The position numbers and the translations under genes are program-made. From the NCBI GenBank assembly GCA_965216905.1, contig OZ244213.1:868001-932000 (forward strand): 64,000 nucleotides of DNA. The letters run 5' to 3'. Origin of the DNA: G965216905 sp965216905. Lineage in GTDB: Bacteria; Actinomycetota; Acidimicrobiia; Spongiisociales; ZC4RG35. Under the pieces are notes generated by a model that made no database searches, was not told the DNA's origin, and worked only from the letters and a program-made list of their open reading frames with translations. Shown here piece after piece: positions 1 through 7,608 of the stretch. Position 1 is the stretch's first letter. Every line of letters starts with the position of its first letter.

Positions 1-2
1 TG

Positions 3-146
3 CTCCATGCCAAGCGCGCCGCCGAGCGGTACGGGGTCGACACCAAAGACATCCTGCTGGAGCTCGGACGGCGGGGAATGGTGGGCGGTCAGGAGGACAT
101 GATCATCGACGTGGCACTCGCCCTGGCTCGGGAGCGCGGATCGTGA
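3..146 (+). CDS. dmpG: 4-hydroxy-2-oxovalerate aldolase, C-terminal fragment (cut by window start)
   Basis: Only the last 47 residues are present; the gene runs off the left edge. The visible tail (AAERYGVDTKDILLELGRR followed by GMVGGQEDMIIDVALAL) is the conserved end of the DmpG family's C-terminal communication domain, which contacts the acylating acetaldehyde dehydrogenase. The enzyme splits 4-hydroxy-2-oxovalerate into pyruvate and acetaldehyde at the end of the meta-cleavage pathway. Its stop overlaps the GTG start of the next gene, so it heads or belongs to the same operon. The family call rests on a short stretch but the following genes are from the same pathway. Confidence 0.8.
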   Translation, partial: LHAKRAAERYGVDTKDILLELGRRGMVGGQEDMIIDVALALARERGS

Positions 147-886
147 GCGACGTCCCCGAGCGGCTGGCGAATGCGATCCGGACCCGGACGGCCGTGGAGC
201 CGGTGACGGGCATCTCCGTCGCCGAGGCGTACGACCTGCAGGACCGGCTGATCGAGCTGATGGGCGGTACCCGCGAAGCGGCCAAGCTGGGCTTGACCAG
301 CCGCGCCAAGCAGCAGCAGATGAACGTCGACGAACCGTGCTCCGGGTGGCTCCTCGGCGGCAGCCACGTGGAGCCCGGAACGGCGCTTCGATGCGGCGAC
401 CTGATCCAGCCGCGCGCCGAACCGGAGATCGCCTTTCTCCTCGGCGACGCGCTCCATGGCGAATCGGTCACCGCCACACACGTACTGGCGGCGTCGGCGG
501 CGGTGATGCCGGCCATCGACGTCCTCGACAGCCGTTACGCCGGCTACGAGTTCACGCTGCCGGCGGTCATCGCCGACAACATCTCCTCGGCGCGTTACGC
601 CCTGGGTGCCCCCGTCGATGTCTCTGACTTGGACCTGCGATTGGTCGGATGTGTCTTCGAGAAGAACGGCGAGCTGGTGGCGACCGCTGCAGGAGCGGCG
701 GCCCTCGACCACCCGGCTGCGGCGGTCGCATGGTTCGTGCGCTCCCTCGCCAAGCGGGACCGGGGCCTCGAGCCCGGAACCGTCGTCCTGTCCGGAGCAC
801 TCACCGCCGCCGTCCCGGTCGAGCCAGGCGACGTCGTGCGTGCGTCGTTCGATCGCCTCGGGGAGGTGGCCCTGACGTGCGGTTGA
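143..886 (+). CDS. 4-oxalocrotonate decarboxylase / 2-keto-4-pentenoate hydratase family enzyme (copy 1)
   Basis: A 247-residue protein of the MhpD/DmpE/DmpH branch of the FAH fold. It shows the family blocks KLGLTSRAKQQQM (about residues 49-61), a PRAEPEIAFLL metal-binding stretch, DSRYAGYEF, ADNISS, and a C-terminal AGAAALDHPAAAVAW followed by LSGALTAAVPV. The LTS-AK-QM pattern and EKNGEL resemble the decarboxylase DmpH more than the hydratase DmpE, so I favour decarboxylation of 2-oxohex-3-enedioate to 2-hydroxypenta-2,4-dienoate, but the two families are hard to separate by eye. The start is GTG, overlapping the aldolase stop by four bases; its own stop overlaps the next gene by ten bases. 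Confidence 0.85.
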   Translation: MSDVPERLANAIRTRTAVEPVTGISVAEAYDLQDRLIELMGGTREAAKLGLTSRAKQQQMNVDEPCSGWLLGGSHVEPGTALRCGDLIQPRAEPEIAFLLGDALHGESVTATHVLAASAAVMPAIDVLDSRYAGYEFTLPAVIADNISSARYALGAPVDVSDLDLRLVGCVFEKNGELVATAAGAAALDHPAAAVAWFVRSLAKRDRGLEPGTVVLSGALTAAVPVEPGDVVRASFDRLGEVALTCG

Positions 887-1647
887 CGGACTCCGACATC
901 GCGGCGCTCGCCGACGAGCTCCACCGCAGCCGGCTCGATCGCCAGCCGGTCGCCACGATCACGGATCGGCACCCGGAGCTGACGGTCGAGGACGCCTACG
1001 CCATCCAGGGTCGCGGACTCGACCTGCGGCTGGCCGGCGGCGAGACCGTCACCGGCGGCAAGCTCGGATTCACCAGCGAGGCGATGCGCCGGGCGATGGG
1101 TGTCTCCTCGCCCAACTATGGATGGCTCACCGACTCGATGTGGCTGTCCGATGATGAGATCCGGCTCGAGCGGTTCATTCACCCCAAGGTCGAGCCGGAG
1201 ATCGCATTCCTGCTGGCGGCCGACCTGGAACCTCCGGTGTCGCCCGTCGACGTGCTGGCTGCCACGGAGGCGGTCATGCCGTGTCTCGAAGTGGTCGATT
1301 CTCGGTACGTCGGCTTCCGCTTCCGAGCCCTCGACAACATCGCCGACAACAGCTCGGCCGGCGCCGTGGCCCTCGGCGACCCGACGACTCCCGGCGACAT
1401 CGACCTTCGGCTCATCGGGGTGGTGGTGTCGGCGGACGGCGGGGTGCGTTTCACGGCCGCCGGCGCCGCGGCACACGGGCACCCGGCAGCCGCCGTGGCC
1501 TGGATGGCCAACCACTGCGAACGCCCACTCGAGAAGGGCGATGTCGTGATCTCGGGCGGCCTGACCGCTCCCGTCGACCTCCGCGCCGGCACGGTCGTCA
1601 CCGCGTCCTTCGACCGGATCGGAGCGGTCACCCTGCGCGCAACCTGA
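877..1647 (+). CDS. 2-keto-4-pentenoate hydratase / 4-oxalocrotonate decarboxylase family enzyme (copy 2)
   Basis: A 256-residue paralogue of the preceding protein. Shared blocks are GGKLGFTSEAMRRAMGV, HPKVEPEIAFLL, VVDSRYVGFRF, ADNSSAG, AAAHGHPAAAVAWMAN and ISGGLTAPV. The glutamates in VEPEIAF are the expected metal ligands. In the meta-cleavage pathway a hydratase and a decarboxylase of this family form a physical complex, so two adjacent copies fit a hydratase-decarboxylase pair; this one is my candidate hydratase (hydrates 2-hydroxypentadienoate to 4-hydroxy-2-oxovalerate, the substrate of the upstream aldolase). The GTG start at 877 lies inside the end of copy 1, implying translational coupling. 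Confidence 0.85.
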   Translation: MRLTDSDIAALADELHRSRLDRQPVATITDRHPELTVEDAYAIQGRGLDLRLAGGETVTGGKLGFTSEAMRRAMGVSSPNYGWLTDSMWLSDDEIRLERFIHPKVEPEIAFLLAADLEPPVSPVDVLAATEAVMPCLEVVDSRYVGFRFRALDNIADNSSAGAVALGDPTTPGDIDLRLIGVVVSADGGVRFTAAGAAAHGHPAAAVAWMANHCERPLEKGDVVISGGLTAPVDLRAGTVVTASFDRIGAVTLRAT

Positions 1648-1668
1648 CCCAGCAAACAAGGAGAGAGC

Positions 1669-1893
1669 ATGCCCCTCGTCTACATCAACATGATGGAAGG
1701 AAGGTCGGCGGAACGGATCGAGAAGATGATCGGTTCCGTCTCCGAAGCCGTCGCCACTTCACTCGAAGCACCCATCGAAACGGTCCGCGTGCTGATCAAC
1801 GAGATGGCGCCGCATCAGTACGGGGTCGGCGGCAAGTCCTGGCGGGTCGTCGCCGCCGAGCGCGCCGGCGCTGTCGCGGAGGACTCGACATGA
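1669..1893 (+). CDS. dmpI: 4-oxalocrotonate tautomerase
   Basis: A 74-residue tautomerase-superfamily protein. After loss of the initiator Met it begins with the catalytic Pro1, and Arg11 and Arg39 fall at exactly the classical 4-OT positions (PLVYINMMEGR and ETVR); position 50 is Tyr where Phe or Trp is usual. It converts 2-hydroxymuconate to 2-oxohex-3-enedioate, the decarboxylase substrate. An AAGGAGAGAGC ribosome binding site precedes the ATG. At 74 residues it is slightly longer than the usual 62 or so. The stop overlaps the ATG of the dehydrogenase that makes its substrate. Confidence 0.9.
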   Translation: MPLVYINMMEGRSAERIEKMIGSVSEAVATSLEAPIETVRVLINEMAPHQYGVGGKSWRVVAAERAGAVAEDST

Positions 1894-3338
1894 AACACGT
1901 CGAGCACTTCATCGACGGTGCGTTCGTCGGCTCGGTCGAAGGATCGACCTTCGAATCGATCAGCCCGATCGACAACCGAGTCGTCGCCACCGTGTCCGAG
2001 GGAAGCGCCACCGACGTCGACCGGGCGGTTGCAGCCGCCAAAGCCGCGTTCGACACGTGGTCGACGATGAACCCAACCGATCGAAAGCGGATCCTGATGG
2101 CCGTCGCAGACGGGCTGGAGAGGCGGCTCGACGAGATCGCAGCGTGGGAGACCCGGGACATGGGCAAACCGCTCTCGGACTCCCGTTCGAAGGATGTCCC
2201 TCGTGCCGCCCACAACTTTCGGTTCTTCGCCGACTACGCCGAGATGGTGGGCACCCACGCTTACGACAAGCCGTGGGACAACACGTTCGGGTTCGAGATC
2301 CGGGAGCCCATCGGTGTGTCTGCCGCCATCTCGCCGTGGAACTTCCCGTTGATGCTCCTCACCTGGAAGGTCGCTCCGGCGCTTGCGTTCGGATGCACCG
2401 TGGTTGCCAAACCGGCAGAACAATCGCCGATCACCGCCTCGCTGCTGGCCGAGGTCTGCCGCGACGCGGGGATGCCACCCGGGGTGTTCAACGTGGTGAA
2501 CGGGTTTGGACCCGATGCGGCCGGCGAAGCCCTCACCCGCCATCCCGGCGTCGCCGCGGTGACGTTCACCGGGGAATCGTCGACCGGCAAAGCGATCATG
2601 GCGGCCGCCTCGGGGGGTTTGAAGAAGCTCTCCTTCGAACTCGGGGGGAAGTCACCGTCCATCGTCTGCGAAGACGCCGACCTGGACGCGGCCGTCCATG
2701 GCTCGCTGCTCGGGGTGTTTCTCAACCAGGGCGAGGTGTGTCTGGCCGGATCGCGAATCCTCGTGCACCGTTCGGTCTACGAGGAGTTCTGCGCGCGAAT
2801 GGTCGACGGCCTCGCCGAGTGGAAGGTCGGGGACCCCTTCGAACCGGACACGCGGGTTGGTCCGCTGGTCTCCGTCGAGCACATGGACAAGGTGCTCGGC
2901 TACATCGAAATCGCCGAGTCGGAAGGCGCGAAGCGCCTGGTGGGGGGCGGACGGCTGACCGAGGGGCCGCTGGCTCAGGGGAACTTCGTCGAGCCCACGA
3001 TCTTCGCCGACACCGACAATTCGATGCGCGTGTGCCGCGAGGAGATCTTCGGACCGGTGGCCGCCATCATGCCCTACGACGACTTGGATGAAGCCGTCGC
3101 CTTGGCGAACGACTCGGCCTACGGTCTGGCCGGCATGGTGTGGACCTCCAGTCTGAACACCGCCAATCGCCTGGCTCGCGCCCTCGAGACGGGCAACGTC
3201 TGGGTCAACTGCTTCTTCGTCCGCGACCTTCGACTTCCGTTCGGCGGCTACAAGGAGTCCGGGCTCGGCCGCGAGGGTGGGGAGTACTCCTACGAGTTCT
3301 TCACCGAGTCCAAGGCGGTGGTGATGAAGTTCTCGTGA
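1890..3338 (+). CDS. dmpC: 2-hydroxymuconic semialdehyde dehydrogenase
   Basis: An aldehyde dehydrogenase of 482 residues. It carries the NAD-binding SPWNFPLML block, the general-base region KKLSFELGGKSPSIV, the catalytic-Cys region FLNQGEVCLAGSRILV, and the C-terminal EIFGPVAAI and PFGGYKESGLGREGG blocks. Position between tautomerase, decarboxylase, hydratase and aldolase genes makes 2-hydroxymuconic semialdehyde (from ring meta-cleavage) the likely substrate, oxidised with NAD+ to 2-hydroxymuconate. The ATG at 1890 overlaps the tautomerase stop (ATGA). A longer open frame reaches further upstream, but it runs through the hydratase and tautomerase genes in another frame and is ignored. Confidence 0.9.
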   Translation: MKHVEHFIDGAFVGSVEGSTFESISPIDNRVVATVSEGSATDVDRAVAAAKAAFDTWSTMNPTDRKRILMAVADGLERRLDEIAAWETRDMGKPLSDSRSKDVPRAAHNFRFFADYAEMVGTHAYDKPWDNTFGFEIREPIGVSAAISPWNFPLMLLTWKVAPALAFGCTVVAKPAEQSPITASLLAEVCRDAGMPPGVFNVVNGFGPDAAGEALTRHPGVAAVTFTGESSTGKAIMAAASGGLKKLSFELGGKSPSIVCEDADLDAAVHGSLLGVFLNQGEVCLAGSRILVHRSVYEEFCARMVDGLAEWKVGDPFEPDTRVGPLVSVEHMDKVLGYIEIAESEGAKRLVGGGRLTEGPLAQGNFVEPTIFADTDNSMRVCREEIFGPVAAIMPYDDLDEAVALANDSAYGLAGMVWTSSLNTANRLARALETGNVWVNCFFVRDLRLPFGGYKESGLGREGGEYSYEFFTESKAVVMKFS

Positions 3339-3369
3339 GCCGGCGCCGAACATGGTCGGCGGAGGGTTG

Positions 3370-3732
3370 ATGCGCGTACGGCTCGGACCGGTGGACGAGA
3401 TCCCGCGCGACCGGTGCCTCACCGTGGCCGACGGGCGGGTGATCGTGCTTCGAGTGGACGATGAGGTCGTGGCGTTCGAGAACCGCTGCCTCCACCAGAA
3501 CTCACCCCTGGAAGGAGCACGCGTCTTCGACGGCACCCTGCAGTGCCCCCTTCACTTCTGGCGGTACCGGCTTCCCGAGGGTGTCCACGTCGGAGGCGAG
3601 GGCGTCTTGGGTTCGTATCCCGTGCTGATCGAGAACGGGGAAGCCGTCGTCGAGGTTCCCGACCCACCACCGGTACTGTCGGTCCGCGAGATGATGTTGC
3701 AGCACGCACGAGAGTGGGAGCGCGATCAATGA
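3370..3732 (+). CDS. Rieske-type [2Fe-2S] ferredoxin
   Basis: A 120-residue single-domain Rieske protein. The cluster ligands are plain: C-L-H followed 16 residues later by C-P-L-H (in ENRCLHQNSPLEG and LQCPLHFWRY). Such small Rieske ferredoxins pass electrons to ring-hydroxylating oxygenases or act as Rieske-domain accessory proteins. I choose ATG 3370 because GGAGG at 3361-3365 sits just ahead; an in-frame ATG at 3352 would add six residues but has no good ribosome binding site. The gene follows the dehydrogenase by about 30 bases and its stop overlaps the HAD gene (ATGA), so it is probably part of the same aromatic-degradation operon. No oxygenase subunit is visible in the window. Confidence 0.85.
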   Translation: MRVRLGPVDEIPRDRCLTVADGRVIVLRVDDEVVAFENRCLHQNSPLEGARVFDGTLQCPLHFWRYRLPEGVHVGGEGVLGSYPVLIENGEAVVEVPDPPPVLSVREMMLQHAREWERDQ

Positions 3733-4349
3733 GCATCGAGAACGTGATCTGGGACATGGGTGGAGTGTTTCGACGCTACTTCACCGAGATCCTCGTCGAC
3801 GAGGGCCTTCGCCGCGGTTGGCCCCTGGAACGGATGTCGCTGGGACCGACCGGAGTGGCCGACGATCCCGAGTACCGCCTCATGTGTGAGGGGAAGATGG
3901 ATGAGCCCGACTACCTGCTGCGGGTCATCAGCTACCTCCAGGCGGAGGGCATCGAGTTCGATCCCATCCGTGATCCAGATTGGGAGATCGAACGCCGCCC
4001 CGAGGTGTGGAAACTGATCGACGAGATCGCCGAGTCCGATATCACCCAGGTCATCCTCACGAATGACGCCACCCGTTGGATGGGTGAGCAATGGTGGGAG
4101 ACGTGGTCGGATCGCCATCGGTTCGATGCCATCATCGACGTCACCACCGTCGGTGCTCGCAAACCCGACGAGGCCCCGTACCGCATCACCCTGGACCGAA
4201 TCGGCGCACCGCCCGGCGCATGCCTCTTCGTGGACGACATGCCCGTCAACTGCCGGACCGCGGCATCGCTGGGTATGGAGGTGCAGTGGTTCGACATCAC
4301 GCGACCCGATGCATCCGTGCGTGCGCTGCGGGAGAGCATCGGCCTGTGA
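3729..4349 (+). CDS. HAD-superfamily (subfamily IA) hydrolase
   Basis: A 206-residue HAD-like protein. Motif I is unusual, VIWDMGGVFRRYF: the nucleophile Asp is present but the normal second Asp (DxD) is Gly, as in the DxG branch (epoxide-hydrolase N-domain or YihX-like). Motif II is VILTND, motif III GARKPDEAPY supplies the Lys, and motif IV is CLFVDDMPVNCRTAASLGM. Substrate cannot be deduced. The ATG overlaps the Rieske stop and its own stop overlaps the next start, so it is translated with the catabolic operon. An open frame starting upstream at 3543 is only a read-through of the Rieske gene in a different frame. Confidence 0.8.
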   Translation: MSIENVIWDMGGVFRRYFTEILVDEGLRRGWPLERMSLGPTGVADDPEYRLMCEGKMDEPDYLLRVISYLQAEGIEFDPIRDPDWEIERRPEVWKLIDEIAESDITQVILTNDATRWMGEQWWETWSDRHRFDAIIDVTTVGARKPDEAPYRITLDRIGAPPGACLFVDDMPVNCRTAASLGMEVQWFDITRPDASVRALRESIGL

Positions 4350-4762
4350 CGGCTTCCATGAACCGCCCGACCATCACGCTGCGCGGGGCTCACACCGCCA
4401 TCGACGCGGCGGTCCGAGCCGCCGGCGACATCGGAGTTTCGGTGGTCGTCGACGTTGTCGACCCCGGCGGCCACCGGGTCGCCATGAGCCGGATGGATGG
4501 CGCGCCATTGCTGTCGCTGGATGTCGCCGCCGACAAGGCCTGGACCGTCATCTCGTTCGGGCAGTCCAGTCGCTGGTGGGCAGACACCGTGCGCGAAGCG
4601 CCCGACCTGGCCGTGCTCGGAAAGGGCAACCGTCTCATGCCGGTGGCGGGCGGGGTACCGCTCACGATCGACGGACAACTGGTGGGTGCCATCGGGGTGA
4701 GCGGCGCCACCGCCGAACAGGACCAACAGATCGCCGAGGCCGGAGCAGCCGCGCTCGGATGA
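4346..4762 (+). CDS. GlcG/HbpS-family protein
   Basis: A 138-residue protein with the GlcG/HbpS/PduO-C fold signature: an N-terminal helix (AHTAIDAAVRAAGDIG), the VVVDVVDPGGHRVAMSRMDGAPLLS segment spread over two strands, KAWTVISFGQSSRW, and VPLTIDGQLVGAIGVSGATAEQD near the C terminus. Family members bind haem or corrinoid or stabilise small-molecule catabolic enzymes; several sit in aromatic or glycolate operons with no proven reaction. GTG 4346 overlaps the HAD stop; ATG 4358 is an alternative. It looks like the last gene of the tightly coupled run, since 83 non-coding bases follow. Confidence 0.8.
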   Translation: MTASMNRPTITLRGAHTAIDAAVRAAGDIGVSVVVDVVDPGGHRVAMSRMDGAPLLSLDVAADKAWTVISFGQSSRWWADTVREAPDLAVLGKGNRLMPVAGGVPLTIDGQLVGAIGVSGATAEQDQQIAEAGAAALG

Positions 4763-4845
4763 CCGGAGTAGGTCGGGTCCACCGACGACGAATACGGCCC
4801 GCCGCGACGTAGGGTGGTCGCGTTCTCGAGACTCAGGAGACCCTC

Positions 4846-5412
4846 ATGGCCGTCAGCTCAGTGATGCTCCCCCTCGGCACCGAGGCGCCGGCGTTTGCAC
4901 TTCGGGACGTCCGCTCGGGCGGAACCGTGTCGACCGACTCCCTCGACGCCGGCCCGCTGCTCGTCATGTTCATCTGCAACCACTGCCCCTACGTGAAGCA
5001 CATCCAGCCGGGACTCGTGGCACTCGGAAACGACTATGCCGACGCAGACATCGACATCGTCGGGATCAGCTCGAACGACGCCGCCCAGTATCCCGATGAT
5101 GCCCCGGCCGAACTCGCCCGAACGGCCGATGCCCTCGGATACCGGTTTCCGGTACTCCACGACGCCACGCAGGACGTGGCCAAGCGGTACCACGCCGCAT
5201 GCACGCCGGATTTCTTTCTGTTCGATGCCGATCGCAAGCTCGTGTACCGGGGGCAGTTCGACGGATCGAGGCCGGGGAGCGAAGAGCCCGTCACCGGCGC
5301 AGACATCCGGGCGGCGATCGACGGCGTGCTCGCCGGTGCTCCGGCGCCGACCGAACAACACCCTTCGATCGGCTGCTCCATCAAGTGGAAGCCTGGGAAC
5401 GAACCGGAATGA
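4846..5412 (+). CDS. Thioredoxin-fold redoxin (AhpC/TSA family)
   Basis: A 188-residue thioredoxin-fold protein. The N-terminal LGTEAPAFALRDVRSG is the redoxin substrate-platform start, followed by MFICNHCPYVKHIQPGL with a CNHC redox pair and GISSNDAAQYPDDAP, then the cis-Pro-like CTPDFFLFDADRKLVYRGQFD. This CNHCPYV subtype is a common cytosolic thioredoxin-like family with no defined substrate. A GGAGACCCTC ribosome binding site precedes ATG 4846. The stop overlaps the next ATG, so the two small proteins are co-translated. Confidence 0.85.
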   Translation: MAVSSVMLPLGTEAPAFALRDVRSGGTVSTDSLDAGPLLVMFICNHCPYVKHIQPGLVALGNDYADADIDIVGISSNDAAQYPDDAPAELARTADALGYRFPVLHDATQDVAKRYHAACTPDFFLFDADRKLVYRGQFDGSRPGSEEPVTGADIRAAIDGVLAGAPAPTEQHPSIGCSIKWKPGNEPE

Positions 5413-5711
5413 TCGTCGAACTGGCCGACTTCCGGACCTCCGATGGGGATGACTTCGAGGTGGCGATGCAGGAGCTGGCGGGACTGTTCGCCGGCGCGAA
5501 CGGGTACCACGGCCATACCCTTCAGCGAAGCATCGAGACCGCCGGACGGTACGTCCTCCTCATCCGCTGGGATTCGGTCGAGGCCCACAACCGGTTTCGA
5601 GAGAGCCCCGATTTCACCCGCTGGCGGGAGCGACTCGGCGACCATCGGGACGGCATCGAGGTCGAGCACTTCGAGACGGTGCTCACGCGCGGCTGGCAGC
5701 TCGACTCCTGA
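5409..5711 (+). CDS. ABM-domain (antibiotic biosynthesis monooxygenase-like) small protein
   Basis: A 100-residue ferredoxin-like alpha/beta protein. The layout IVELADF, then a helix with EVAMQELAGLFAG, GYHGHTLQRSIE, YVLLIRWDSVEAHNRFRESPDF is that of the dimeric ABM/DUF4188 fold (heme-degrading or quinol monooxygenase-like enzymes). No catalytic residue can be assigned. Its ATG overlaps the redoxin stop. The next gene is convergent and ends three bases downstream. Confidence 0.65.
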   Translation: MIVELADFRTSDGDDFEVAMQELAGLFAGANGYHGHTLQRSIETAGRYVLLIRWDSVEAHNRFRESPDFTRWRERLGDHRDGIEVEHFETVLTRGWQLDS

Positions 5712-5714
5712 GCT

Positions 5715-6323
5715 TCAGAGAAGGGCGACCGCCTCGAGCAGATCGACGGCCACCGCACCCTCGCCGAACTCGTCCGGGCCACCGTTGGTGACCCCCACGA
5801 ACCGGCAACCGGCTGCCCGAGCGGCGGCTGCATCCCAGGTCGAGTCACCGACCATGACCGACTCGGCCGGCGAAGCCCGCAAGAACCGGAGGGCGGCCTC
5901 CAGCTGATCGGGAGCGGGCTTGGGCGCCAAGTCCGAGCGGCGCGGGATCAAGACGTCGATGTCGATCTCGAACCGCTGCATCACCGCGGTGGCGGCACCC
6001 TCCGGCAACAGCGTGACGACCGCGCGCCGCCGGTGTCGGGTTCGCTGGAGGGCCGCTCGGAGGCCCGTCATGGGCGAGGCCCGCTCCACCGCCGCCAGCT
6101 CGTGCCGCTCGATCAGGTCGGAGATCCGCTGCCACCGAACATCACCCGACAGCGCCACCAACACGTCCATCGCTCTTCTCGTCGGCGCATCCCACCCGGT
6201 CGACGGCGTCGGAACGTCTCGCCATCCACCGATGACGGCTTCCACGTCGACCATCGCCGCTGCATAGTCGGTGTACGACTGCACATCGACAAGGGTCCGG
6301 TCGAGATCGAACAACACGGCCAC
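5715..6323 (-). CDS. HAD-superfamily phosphatase (phosphoglycolate phosphatase-like)
   Basis: About 202 residues. HAD motif I VAVLFDLDRTLVDV has the DxDxT nucleophile pair; motif II is AVVTLLPEG; motif III supplies Lys in LAPKPAPDQLEAAL; motif IV is VMVGDSTWDAAAARAAGC. A cap domain lies between motifs I and II. I place the start at the GTG just before motif I (6323) because the much longer open frame upstream has no family similarity and overlaps acoX in the opposite strand. The protein is divergent from acoX and convergent with the catabolic operon. Substrate unknown. Confidence 0.75.
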   Translation of the reverse strand: MAVLFDLDRTLVDVQSYTDYAAAMVDVEAVIGGWRDVPTPSTGWDAPTRRAMDVLVALSGDVRWQRISDLIERHELAAVERASPMTGLRAALQRTRHRRRAVVTLLPEGAATAVMQRFEIDIDVLIPRRSDLAPKPAPDQLEAALRFLRASPAESVMVGDSTWDAAAARAAGCRFVGVTNGGPDEFGEGAVAVDLLEAVALL

Positions 6324-6531
6324 GATCCCATTGTTCCACTCGGCACCGGTGGACGCGCGCAGCCCGGCCGGCGACCCGATCCGGTCGGGCGACCGGATTG
6401 CCGGGATTGATCGAATCGACGCTCTGGCCCGCAGTCGAAACCGGCGGCTGGTATATGTTCGGGTCGAGTGTCTCGCACCGCCGAGCACGGCGGTGACCGC
6501 CCAATCCCGAGACGCTCGGAGAAGACATCTC
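6324..6531. other. Divergent intergenic region between the HAD phosphatase and acoX
   Basis: About 200 bases separate the inferred starts of two divergent genes. A TATATG at 6452-6457 could be a -10 for acoX but no convincing -35 lies 17 bases upstream. No clear operator or sigma-54-type GG-N10-GC element was identified, although acetoin operons in some bacteria are sigma-54 dependent. Confidence 0.3.
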
Positions 6532-7608
6532 GTGGATGCTCGGCGTTCGGCAACCGTGGGGTTCATCGCCAACCCCGTCTCGGCACGCGACATTCGGCGC
6601 GTGATCGCCAACGCATCCAGTCTCCAGGTCGCCGACCGCACCAACATCGTGCTTCGTGCGCTGGCGGCATTGGCGGCGACCGGAGTCGAGAAGGTGGTTG
6701 CGATGCCCGACAAGAAGGGCATTCGAGCGCTCCTCGAACGGGCCATGACCAGGGATCGGAACCTGGGCCGCGATCTGCCCGAGGTCGAGTTCCTCGAGAT
6801 GCGGGTGAGCTCCACCGTCGAGGACACGCACCTGGCGGCAACCCACATGCAACGACGAGGAGTGGACGCGATCGTGGTTCTCGGTGGCGACGGCACCCAT
6901 CGGGCGGTCGTCTCACGGTGCTCGTCGATACCCATCGCCGGTCTGTCTACCGGAACCAACAACGCCTACCCGGAGCTCCGCGAGTCGACGATCACCGGAC
7001 TCGCCGTCGGGTTGTATGCCTCCGGTCTCGCCCCGGTCGACGTCGCCGTGCGCGCCAACAAGCTGATCGAGGTCTCCGTCGAAGGCGAATCGCAGACAGA
7101 CCTGGCCCTGGTCGACGTGGTGGCGTCCACCGATCGCTATGTCGGGGCGCGAGCGTTGTGGCGGATGGAGTCGATCCTCGAGCTGTTCGTCACGTTCGCC
7201 GATCCGGAGGCGATCGGCATGTCGGCAGTCGCAGGTGCACTCAAACCGGTGTCACGAAGTGACGACCACGGACTGCACGTCGAGGTCGAAACCAAGTCCG
7301 ACCGGTGCGTCATGGCAGCCATCGGCCCGGGCATGGTGCAGCCGGTCGGGATTCGCTCGTGGTCGGAGCTCTCCGTCGATCAGCCGACCGCCGTGTCCCC
7401 CGAGACGGGGACGTTGGCGCTCGACGGTGAGCGCGAACTCGAACTGCAGCCCGGGCAACGGGCGTGGGTGACCCTGCGCCGGGACGGATTCAAGAGCATC
7501 GACGTGGCAGGAGTGATGCGGTGGGCGGCGGAGACCGGAGCGCTGGCCCGCCTCGGGGAATCGGCACGGCAACGACAACGGGAAGACAAGGAGGAATTCC
7601 ATGGGTGA
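6532..7608 (+). CDS. acoX: AcoX-type ATP-NAD kinase-like protein of the acetoin operon
   Basis: About 358 residues. Two features give the NAD-kinase-like fold: an early TVGFIANPVSARDIRRV and the diphosphate-binding VVLGGDGTHRAV, followed by LSTGTNNAYPEL. This is the AcoX/ATP-NAD kinase family that accompanies acoABC; its biochemical role is still unclear. GTG 6532 is the chosen start (GTG 6493 and 6556 are alternatives); the longer open frame upstream shows no family sequence. The last codons overlap acoA by eight bases, and the acoA ribosome binding site is inside the acoX 3' end. Confidence 0.8.
   Translation: MDARRSATVGFIANPVSARDIRRVIANASSLQVADRTNIVLRALAALAATGVEKVVAMPDKKGIRALLERAMTRDRNLGRDLPEVEFLEMRVSSTVEDTHLAATHMQRRGVDAIVVLGGDGTHRAVVSRCSSIPIAGLSTGTNNAYPELRESTITGLAVGLYASGLAPVDVAVRANKLIEVSVEGESQTDLALVDVVASTDRYVGARALWRMESILELFVTFADPEAIGMSAVAGALKPVSRSDDHGLHVEVETKSDRCVMAAIGPGMVQPVGIRSWSELSVDQPTAVSPETGTLALDGERELELQPGQRAWVTLRRDGFKSIDVAGVMRWAAETGALARLGESARQRQREDKEEFHG

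Noticed and set aside
1281..3338. Long N-terminal extension of the semialdehyde dehydrogenase
   Set aside because: The extension lies inside the hydratase and tautomerase genes in another frame; ATG 1890 aligns with the family start.
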